Source: Thalassia testudinum (Eukaryota; Streptophyta; Magnoliopsida; Alismatales; Hydrocharitaceae). From it: 64,000 nucleotides of DNA. The DNA is taken from NCBI GenBank assembly GCA_037157565.1, contig JAZHRO010000003.1, forward strand, positions 42,855,001-42,919,000, written 5' to 3'. This document shows positions 56,816 to 64,000 of this stretch, piece by piece. Under the pieces are notes generated by a model that saw nothing but the letters and a program-made list of their open reading frames with translations, was not told the origin of the DNA and did not search any database. The first letter of the stretch is position 1; each line of letters opens with the position of its first letter. The translations under genes were made by a program, and so were the position numbers.

Positions 56816-58301
56816 TGCTGAACCATTATCTGTCATAACTAGCTTAATTTAGTTGGAATCCAATGATAAATGCTCTTGAATAAGCATCTGAGGATTGTAA
56901 CTCTATTTTGAACTGATTACGAGAAGATAGGAAATCATGTTAATTTTGTTATTTTAACACCTGATTACAATTGCAGATTAACTGAGGGGTTAATCAGGGC
57001 TTAATCTAAGGTTAAATGAGCTTAATTTCCCAAGAAGTAGGCCTGAGCTGATTGATCAGGGTTTTCTGAGTTTTGAGGATTAATTTTATTAATTAAAATC
57101 CTAATTACAGTCTCACTTCAATTAAATAGATTCTGGTGGAAATAAATGTAATCTAAATCTCTTAAAAATCATTTAAAAATATTCTAAAAGGTTTGGAACC
57201 TTTGCTTTGACCAAAGGAAGCCATTTTGACCATAAACAAAGACTTAGGTGGGAAATTATTCTATTTTGAGCTTCCATGTAAATTTTCCAGTAAAACTTGG
57301 TTAAAATCTAAATATAAGGCTACCACTAGATTTCTTGAGTCTAAATTAGGTTAACCCCAAATTTTGAGCCCAATCGAAGTTTGTCCTGACCTATTTTGCA
57401 CTTTAGCCCTGTTTGCTTTATTTATTACATAAATGCCGATATAATTGATGTTTCCCTTGCAAAGAGCCCCTATCACTTCTTCAAACCTTCCAAAAATAGC
57501 AGACATGAGAAACCCAAAAGCCACAAGATTTGATTGAGGATTTCTCCCTCAATCCTCAATCAAATCCCTTCAAAATTGGAGGGATTGACCTTAGTTGATT
57601 CTCTATCAATTGCACCAAGCCTCAAGATCTATTTTGGGCCAAATCACGTCCAATAAAGCTCGTAATTTTTTAGTTTGTTCTTGGCAAAATTCATGAGAAA
57701 ACTTCGTGAATTCAAGCCAATTGGAGGCCAAATCCTCTCCTATTTAAGCTCTACCATCTTCCCATGTGTTTCTTAGTTGAAATTGGACAAAAATCCCCTC
57801 TTCCAACCTCCTCACCGACCATGCATCCTCAACTCTAGTGACTCTCCTCGTCCTCCTTCTTCCACACGTCCAACGGCCAAATTGGACGAGCCATCTTCTT
57901 CCTTACCTTCTTCCGACGCTAACCAACTATAGCTAGGTCACCTTCCCCCTCCCTCATTGTTGTTCTCCTTCGCCGGATGCACCTTCTTCCCCATGTCCAG
58001 CCAACCAACGTCGGACGTGGTTCCCCCTCCGTTTGTCCACTAGAGTAGCTCCTCTTCTTCCTCTCTCTTCCTAGGTTAGTTTTAGATCCTTAGCTCTAGG
58101 TTTTAGCCAGTCTTCATCGTTCTCCTTCTTCTTCGTGGCCATTGAAGCTTCAGCGAGCTTCAAATGGCTGCCACATGGCACCATCCTCACATCCATCTAG
58201 CCCACAAGCATCCCCACACCGTGAGGAGCAAAAGCCCTTAAGAAATTTGGGCTTTTGACTCCTAGATTGTCTGGCCGACCAACCAATCCCCCCAATGCCT
58301 C
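56816..58301 (+). mobile_element. 5' part of an LTR of the 22847/50902 family, cut by the Tekay-type insertion
   Basis: Starts TGCTGAACCATTATCTG and shares with 22847 and 50902 the order of blocks: CATAACTAGC near the start, GATAAATGCTC near 56860, the TTTGACC...TTTTGACC block near 57215, and TATTTAAGCTCT near 57750 as its TATA region. The rest should lie beyond the Tekay-type element, outside the window. Confidence 0.6.
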
Positions 58302-58320
58302 TGTAACGAGCGCGTACCCC

Positions 58321-58424
58321 AGACGTCTTTTAAGACGTCTGGGAGGTGGCCCAGACGTCTGTAAAGACATCTGGGATCACATCCAGACGTCTGACCAGAC
58401 GTCCGGGATAGTTTACAGACGTCT
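58321..58424. repeat. AGACGTCT palindrome array 1, alternating 12/20-bp steps
   Basis: Units start at 58321, 58333, 58353, 58365 (AGACATCT), 58385, 58397 (AGACGTCC) and 58417. The steps are 12, 20, 12, 20, 12, 20, giving an exact 32-bp higher period. The extended core is CCAGACGTCTGG. Confidence 0.92.
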
Positions 58425-58870
58425 GACGAACAGTTATACTCGCACGGGATATTCGTCTGCGCGCCTGTGCGCGCAGACCTGCGATCCGCATCTTCTCTGC
58501 GGCTGCAGGCGACTGCGGCCGTCTCTCTCTCCTCTCCGCGCGGCGTTAAAAGGGGGAGGGGGCGCGCCTCCCCTCCCGTCTCCACCATCTTCCTCCTCTC
58601 CTGCTGCGGGCGGAGCGAGCGGACGCGAGGGCGCAGCGGCAGCGGCGCAGCAGAAGGCGCGGAGGAGCTGCGGCGTGCGAGGGCAGGGCTCTGCCGTGAG
58701 GGCGAGCTCGCCGGGAGCGGCTTGGCCGGCCGGCGGAGGGTGCAGGGGGCGCAGAGCGTCGCGAAGAGGGACCTGCTGCGGGCGGAGCAGCGGACGCGCG
58801 AGGTGCGACGCGGGCGGCGTCGCGAGCGGAGGCCGAGCGAGGTTCTGATTCTGGAAAAATCTCCAGAATC

Positions 58871-59212
58871 AGACGTCTGGACTGATATCCAGACGGCAAG
58901 GTCGACGTCTGTGTGATCATACAGACGTCTGAAAGGTGAGTTCCGCTTTCTCCTTCTTTTGTTGTCGACTGACCGTACTGAGGGAGGAGGGTTGGCTGTG
59001 CGCAGGTGTTCGGATTCGTCATCCTTTGCGAATCCGACGTCTGGAAGTTGTACCAGACGGCGGGAGTGACCTCCAGACGTCCGGAGAGACCATCGGACGT
59101 CTGGGATCTAGGAGAGACGTCGCCACAGACTTCTGGACGTCCGGGGAACCAAGCCGAACAGGTAATTCTCTGATCCACCGTTTAAGACGTCTGGAAGGAG
59201 TTCCAGACGTCT
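58871..59212. repeat. AGACGTCT palindrome array 2, 20-bp steps
   Basis: Units start at 58871, 58891 (AGACGGCA), 58903 and 58923 (steps 20, 12, 20). A second run starts at 59035, 59055, 59075, 59095, 59115 and 59135 (five steps of exactly 20). A last pair starts at 59185 and 59205 (step 20). Between units the sequence is not conserved, apart from flanking GG and CC. Confidence 0.9.
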
Positions 59213-59518
59213 GATTTTGCTCAGTATTGTCTTTCTCGACCCGTTTAGGGCCCGTTTGGGCTCCGTTTTCCGCGATTCGAGTTGCGTTCGTTTCAGAATT
59301 TATTCCTCTACCCGCCTACAGTAGCTATACACTGTTTTGAGACACTCCTTGTGTTTGATCCTTGTGATAGGACCTCGTTCGGTTGCCGTCTTGAGAGTCG
59401 CGGAGGCGCGCGGGATTCCCGACCACGCCCCCATTACTTCCGTTGTACCTGGTAGAGTGGTTTTATGTATTAATAAAATCTGTTAAAGTATGGAACCATA
59501 ACTAGAACCTAGGGCATT

Positions 59519-59640
59519 GCATGAATCCTAGGAATGAGAAATATATGGAATGATAGCTCCTAGGTGTTGCATGAATCCTAGGGCCGGAAAACTAGATTGT
59601 ATGATAGATCCTAGGATATGGCATGAATCCTAGGATGGAA
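59519..59640. repeat. roughly 51-bp tandem repeat (three copies) in the Tekay-type LTR
   Basis: GCATGAATCCTAGG recurs at 59519, 59569 and 59621, with related CTAGA/CTAGG-rich spacers. Confidence 0.75.
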
Positions 59641-59893
59641 AAACTAGTGGAATGTACATTACTGCAGTCTTGGAAAAATGGAAAGGAATATATAAAGCTG
59701 CCTGTAAATTTAATTAACAGCTGCCTGTTATGCATAGAGAATCATGTTGAGATCATGGAATGTGAGAACGTGAGTCTGGAAAGTGAAACATATGATGTTC
59801 TGAGATAAAGAGCTGGAACCCTACGGGGAATTAGGAGTGGAACTCCTGGAAAGAAAAGGAATGGAACTGAGATGTAGTTTGTACTGTCTCTTG

Positions 59894-60106
59894 GGTACGC
59901 AGTACCAAGGGAAGTACCTGTACCTGTTTTAGTGCAGAGTGGGGCCAGCCGCCCCAGGGACCCGGGGTTAGGCTTGGCCGCTCTGTACCGACTTGTTGGC
60001 CCTCGTGTACGTAGTACCGAGGAGAGCTAGTAGTGTTAGGAGAGTACTAGCTACCCCACGGGCCCCGGGGTTCTGCTAGCCTCCTTCACCGACTTGTTAG
60101 GCCCAC
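59894..60106. repeat. roughly 115-bp tandem repeat (two diverged copies) in the Tekay-type LTR
   Basis: Both copies run from TACG(C/T)AGTACC through a CCCCGGGGTT-like GC block to ACCGACTTGTT(G/A)G(G/-)CCC. Confidence 0.7.
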
Positions 60107-60992
60107 TAGGGCAAACCAGGGTAGTCAGACGAGGGTGCGCGGACTGTGGAGGGGCAAGGCCCCGGTTTGGTTACTGTGGAGGGGCTGGACCCCTGTTACT
60201 GAGAGGGCTCTGCCCTGGTTCCGTGCTGTGCTTTGGGCGCACCCGTTAACGGAAACGACTGACCGCGTGCCAGTACGGGCTAGCTACCTGTGCGTTTATC
60301 GCGCGTGCCGTAGTCACCGTTACGTCTGTCAGTGACCTTGGGGTGGTTGACTGAGGGTAGGATCACCACGGGGGACTCTCCCGGCCAGGAGAGCACCACG
60401 TGCTACTTCTACTGTTGGAAAAGACTGCAATCAAGATCGTCCCACGAGGACATTCGAGATCAAGTAAAGGATCTGAGAAGTAAATGAAATAGTGAGAAAA
60501 ATTGAAAGATGTAAATAAAGGAAGTAATAGAACATAACAGCTACTGTACACTCTACTGTTGCCTTTAGTTAGTTGCCACTCTACTCAGCGTTTTGCTGAC
60601 GTGTTACACTCGTTACCTTTTTCAGGACCAGGTGTTGAGCAGCCAGGGTCGGCGGCTGCAGAGGACGCTGGGCCGAGTAGGGTCCAGTAGAGTTGCCATA
60701 GCTTTGTACCTTCTTTTGTTTCTGTTCTAGTGAGTAGTTTTGTTTCCGCTGTACCTTCCTTACCTGCAGTTTTTGTTATATGATAAATGTTGTTTTACTG
60801 TTGTGGTGGTGCCTACTGTAGTAGTTTCTTTCCTTACTGCTGTACTTTTTACTGTTAGTTATATTCATGCTGAATGTGGTTTATTTTACTGTCTTTTGGT
60901 TACTTCCTCGTTGGACGACTGGGTCTTGGGATTAGTCGAGTCGGTCCGGTTCTCGTGTCTCGTAGGGACTCGGGAACCGGGTCGTTACAAGA

Positions 60993-61004
60993 TGGTATCA
61001 GAGC
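60993..61004 (+). promoter_or_regulatory. primer-binding site (initiator tRNA-Met type)
   Basis: TGGTATCAGAGC lies three bases after the LTR end; it is the usual complement of plant initiator tRNA-Met in Del/Tekay and many Copia elements. Confidence 0.9.
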
Positions 61005-61168
61005 AAGGTCGTCCCGAGAAGTGAATCAACTGACTGGAAAGTAACCAATTCACATGTTTATAGCTAGAGTAGCCACCACAACATATCTCTTGACATGAGC
61101 TCTTAGAAGTGTTGTTAGGTACCGTTTGTTTTGACGTTTCCGTTTTGTTTCGCGTCTCCTTGCAGGAG

Positions 61169-64000
61169 ATGCCTCGTCGTGGGACTGGCGAGACTGGCCG
61201 CGGGCGCGGCCGAGGGCGAGGTCGGCGAGGTGGACGTGCTGTCGTTGACGTCTCGGTGGACCAGCCACCACTCCCTGGCATCCAGGCCCAGGACCTCGCC
61301 AGACTGATACGGGATATTGTGCGAGAGGAGCTCCACCCACCGCCCCGAGCACCTCCTCCTGGGGTTGCAGAGGGGGAGTCCTCTGTGGGACCACGCGACG
61401 GACGCGGCGCCGGACACGAGGGAGGGGATGGGCCCCTGCCGCCCCCACCTTCCTCCGACACTTCTGTACACGAGACACCTTCGCCTGGAGGCGCACCAGC
61501 ACCTCCCCTACAGCACCACTTCGAGCTTTTCGGACAGTTCCGGAAGCTGAAGCCCCCCTCCTTCAAGGGGGATGAGGACCCGACCGAGGCAGAGGACTGG
61601 CTTGAGCAGCTGGAGAAGATCTTCGACACCCTTCGCCCCCCGGTGGAGTACCGCGTGGCCTTTGCCACGTACCAGCTGGAGAGTGCGGCACACCGGTGGT
61701 GGAGGGCGGTCCGGGGACAGGAGAGGGACGAGCCGACGTGGGACCAGTTCGTCACCCTCTTCTGCGAGCAGTACTTTCCCCAGACGTGGCAGGACCAGAG
61801 GAGGCGGGAGTTCCACACTCTCCGCCAAGGGACGATGACCGTGAGCGCGTACCGCACGCGTTTCTTGGAGCTGTCCCGCTTTGCAGCGACAGCGGTAGCC
61901 ACTGAGGAGGAGCGCCTTTGGAGGTTCACCGAGGGGCTCCGGCCTGCGATCCGGGGGTATGTCAAACCCCTGAAGCTGCCGACGTTTTCGAGGGTGGTAG
62001 AGGCAGCCATGACTTACGAGGAGACCAACCCGTCCGCGCGAGAGACCGACGGCGGGCGGAAGAGGCCCTTTCAGCCAGACTTCTCACAATGCCGGCGAGA
62101 ACGGAGACACGTGGCGTCCGCAGGAGAGCCGTCACGTTGTGCAGGGCCATCAGTGGCCTTTGGGGGCCCTAGACAGGGGCCAGTCGCCAGCACCGGACCC
62201 CCGCCTAGCCGACAGCAGGGACTCACTGAGGGCGGGAGTCGGGTTCCCCTCTGCTACCAGTGTGGCCAGCCGGGCCACGTCAGGAGGGACTGCCCATCTA
62301 GGGCAGGAGGTCAGCAGATACTTCCCGCGCAGAGCACTGGAGGGCGCGCAGGAGGCCGCGGTTTCCAGGCGCGAGGAGGAGGACCGCAGTCGCGAGGAGG
62401 GTACCGGCCAGCACCTACCCGTCCGACGCAGAGTGTGGCTGCTTCGTCCGCACCTAGAGCTGAGGGGCGTATCAACGCCCTAACACACAGGGACGCCAGA
62501 GCTTCGGGATCCGTGGTAGCAGGTATGGTTTCAGTTTCTGGCAGACTCGTTTACACGCTTTTCGATTCCGGCGCTACGCACTCGTTTGTCGCAGACAGTT
62601 TCGCAGTTAGTTTGGACCAGGATTATACATTGTTAGAGAACCCGTTCGTAATCAGAGGTCCGAGTGGTCAGCTGTTTGTAGCTGAGGAGGTGTACACGGG
62701 TTGCGGGGTCAGCATCGGGGGACACAGCCTGCTAGCTGACCTGATTATGATACAGATGGAGGACTTTGGGGTGATCCTGGGGATGGATTGGCTGTCCGCT
62801 TACCACGCATTGGTGGACTGCTTTGAGAGGAAGATTGTCTTCTCCATTCCGGAGTTGCCTTCCTTCGAGTTTCACGGGCAGCCAGTGGACGGAGGTTTCA
62901 GGTGCATTTCGGCACTTCGGGCGGCGAGACTTTTGAGCCAGGGGTGTGAGGGCTTCTTAGCTTGTATGGTGGCAGAGCACAGCCCCGTGGCAGACTTCCA
63001 GAGCATCCCGGTGGTCAGAGAGTACCCCGACGTGTTTCCAGACGAGTTACCAGGACTACCGCCCGAGCGTGAGATCGAGTTTGAGATCTCACTAGTACCA
63101 GGGACCAACCCCATCTCCACCGCGCCATACAGGATGGCACCGCTTGAGCTGCGAGAGCTCAAGTCTCAGTTGCAGGACCTTTTGGAGAAGGGTTTCGTGA
63201 GGCCCAGTGCGTCTCCCTGGGGAGCCCCGGTACTGTTTGTGAAGAAGAAGGATGGGACCCTACGCCTTTGTGTGGACTACAGACAGCTGAATAGGGTCAC
63301 CATCAAGAACAGATATCCGCTGCCGAGGATTGACGATTTGTTTGACCAGTTGCGGGGTGCCACGGTGTTTTCCAAGATCGACTTGAGGTCTGGATACCAC
63401 CAGTTGAGGATCAGGGAGACCGACGTCTCCAAGACAGCTTTCCGCACCCGGTACGGACACTACGAGTTTTTGGTCATGCCGTTTGGGCTGACCAATGCCC
63501 CCGCTGCTTTCATGGACCTGATGAACCGGGTGTTCAGACCGTACTTGGACCAGTTTGTGGTGGTTTTCATAGATGATGTACTCATCTATTCTAGAGATCG
63601 GATGCAGCACGGACAGCACTTGCGGATGGTTCTGGACACTCTGAGACGACGCAGGCTGTACGCCAAATACAGCAAGTGCGAGTTCTGGTTGAGGGAGGTG
63701 ACCTTTTTGGGTCATGTGATCTCTGGAGACGGCCTGGCGGTGGATCCCGCCAAGGTCGAGGCAGTGCTCAGGTGGGAGAGACCGCGTTCAGTCACTGAGA
63801 TTCGCAGTTTCCTGGGATTGGCAGGTTACTACAGACGGTTCATCAGAGGGTTTTCGCAGATTGCACGTCCTATGACACAGTTGACTCGGAAGGATGTGCC
63901 TTTCACTTGGACAGACGCCTGTGAGGCGTGTTTTCTGGAGCTGAAGGAGAGGTTGACCTCGGCTCCCGTGCTCACCATTCCTGACAGTAGTGGCGGGTTC
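61169..64000 (+). CDS. gag-pol polyprotein of the Tekay/Del-type Gypsy element (5' 944 codons)
   Basis: Starting at ATG 61169 ([20 protein letters not shown], an Arg/Gly-rich start) the frame is open without a stop to the last base. Gag core: [13 protein letters not shown] at residues 143-155 and [18 protein letters not shown]. Zinc knuckle [14 protein letters not shown] at residues 362-375. Aspartic protease [11 protein letters not shown] with Asp 466. [61 protein letters not shown] and the catalytic [11 protein letters not shown] with Asp 802/803. The connection region [13 protein letters not shown] follows, and the window ends at the start of RNase H. RNase H, integrase and the expected chromodomain lie outside. 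Gag forms the particle; protease, RT and integrase process, copy and insert the element. The long opposite-strand ORF at 60985-62010 is a GC-rich shadow. Confidence 0.93.
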   Translation, partial: MPRRGTGETGRGRGRGRGRRGGRAVVDVSVDQPPLPGIQAQDLARLIRDIVREELHPPPRAPPPGVAEGESSVGPRDGRGAGHEGGDGPLPPPPSSDTSVHETPSPGGAPAPPLQHHFELFGQFRKLKPPSFKGDEDPTEAEDWLEQLEKIFDTLRPPVEYRVAFATYQLESAAHRWWRAVRGQERDEPTWDQFVTLFCEQYFPQTWQDQRRREFHTLRQGTMTVSAYRTRFLELSRFAATAVATEEERLWRFTEGLRPAIRGYVKPLKLPTFSRVVEAAMTYEETNPSARETDGGRKRPFQPDFSQCRRERRHVASAGEPSRCAGPSVAFGGPRQGPVASTGPPPSRQQGLTEGGSRVPLCYQCGQPGHVRRDCPSRAGGQQILPAQSTGGRAGGRGFQARGGGPQSRGGYRPAPTRPTQSVAASSAPRAEGRINALTHRDARASGSVVAGMVSVSGRLVYTLFDSGATHSFVADSFAVSLDQDYTLLENPFVIRGPSGQLFVAEEVYTGCGVSIGGHSLLADLIMIQMEDFGVILGMDWLSAYHALVDCFERKIVFSIPELPSFEFHGQPVDGGFRCISALRAARLLSQGCEGFLACMVAEHSPVADFQSIPVVREYPDVFPDELPGLPPEREIEFEISLVPGTNPISTAPYRMAPLELRELKSQLQDLLEKGFVRPSASPWGAPVLFVKKKDGTLRLCVDYRQLNRVTIKNRYPLPRIDDLFDQLRGATVFSKIDLRSGYHQLRIRETDVSKTAFRTRYGHYEFLVMPFGLTNAPAAFMDLMNRVFRPYLDQFVVVFIDDVLIYSRDRMQHGQHLRMVLDTLRRRRLYAKYSKCEFWLREVTFLGHVISGDGLAVDPAKVEAVLRWERPRSVTEIRSFLGLAGYYRRFIRGFSQIARPMTQLTRKDVPFTWTDACEACFLELKERLTSAPVLTIPDSSGGF

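Larger units (their letters stand above)
58302..60989 (+). repeat. 5' LTR of the Tekay/Del-type element
   Basis: The first eight bases TGTAACGA and the last eight TCGTTACA are perfect inverted repeats. The LTR is 2688 bp. It contains the AGACGTCT arrays (58321-58424 and 58871-59212), a GC-rich block with ORFs on both strands (58440-58860), three ATGAATCCTAGG tandem units (59519-59640) and a two-unit repeat (59894-60106). An AT-rich TATTAATAAAAT near 59469 could be the TATA region. The right LTR is outside the window, so the boundary rests on end structure and the primer site. Confidence 0.87.
58302..64000 (+). mobile_element. Tekay/Del-type Gypsy retrotransposon, young, truncated by the window end
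   Basis: A 5' LTR (58302-60989), a tRNA-Met-type primer site (60993-61004) and an uninterrupted gag-pol frame from 61169 to the window end. The RT sequence, the CX2CX4HX4C knuckle, the DSGATHSF protease and the TGTAACGA...TCGTTACA LTR ends fit the Del/Tekay chromovirus lineage. A chromodomain would be expected after integrase, beyond the window. The open frame and abundant CpGs suggest recent insertion. The 5' flanking five bases are GCCTC. Confidence 0.9.

Noticed and set aside
58255..59178. ORFs of 149-210 codons on both strands
   Set aside because: They lie inside the Tekay-type LTR in the GC-rich block and palindrome arrays; no conserved motif, and stop-poor only because of composition.
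58321..59212. CRISPR-like array (short palindromic repeats with variable spacers)
   Set aside because: The repeat is only 8-12 bp with 8-12 bp spacers, lies inside a plant LTR with TG...CA ends and a tRNA primer site, and no Cas genes are present.
60985..62010. 341-codon minus-strand ORF opposite gag
   Set aside because: It is a GC-rich shadow of the true plus-strand gag-pol frame, which has zinc-knuckle, protease and RT motifs; the reverse product is low complexity ([12 protein letters not shown] runs).

Overview
This window looks like nuclear DNA from a large, repeat-rich flowering-plant genome. The evidence is Athila- and Tekay/Del-type Gypsy retrotransposons, a CACTA transposon carrying plant gene exons, an L1-type LINE scrap, a Ulp1-type plant transposon gene with introns, and plant tRNA primer sites. 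I found no intact ordinary host gene, no tRNA or rRNA gene, and nothing prokaryotic. Almost everything is nested transposable elements of different ages. Most boundaries below are supported by target-site duplications (TSDs) or by TG...CA LTR ends.

Layout. (1) 0.6-9.05 kb, minus strand: a decayed, intron-containing transposon gene ending in a Ulp1/C48 cysteine-protease domain, split by a solo LTR at 3769-5612 (TSD CAATG). (2) 9702-20414: a Copia-like solo LTR, itself split by a complete non-autonomous Athila-like element at 9781-18745 (TSD ACCAA). (3) 21505-38294: a degenerate Athila-type Gypsy element on the minus strand (gag, protease, RT, RNase H, integrase). Its left LTR was entered by a solo LTR at 22847-28041 (TSD GTTCC), which was entered in turn by another at 23490-25908 (TSD CCTAT). 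(4) 38.3-42.2 kb: LTR remnants and a LINE fragment. (5) 42.8-56.8 kb: remains of an outer CACTA element (Tnp2-type ORF pieces) split by a second CACTA element at 45420-55095 (TSD TAT). The inner one has no transposase but carries exon fragments of a MOR1/XMAP215-type gene, a 14-3-3 gene and probably a DUF538 gene, plus two solo LTRs. (6) 56816-58301: part of another solo-LTR-type sequence, interrupted by (7) a young Tekay/Del-type Gypsy element from 58302 past the window end, with a 2.7 kb 5' LTR, a primer site and an open gag-pol frame of at least 944 codons.

The most unusual signal is a palindrome, AGACGTCT (extended core CCAGACGTCTGG), set in arrays at 20-bp and 12-bp steps in the Tekay-type LTR. 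A CpG-decayed array with the same roughly 20-bp step (AGATGTCT/AGACATCT) fills about 740 bp of the unrelated Copia-like solo LTR. Pairs spaced 19-20 bp also occur in two further LTR families. This looks like a shared cis-element cassette in otherwise unrelated retrotransposons.

The genes here do not form a host pathway. Their relationships are those of transposons: autonomous and non-autonomous Athila pairs, CACTA gene capture, and repeated loss of internal regions to leave solo LTRs.
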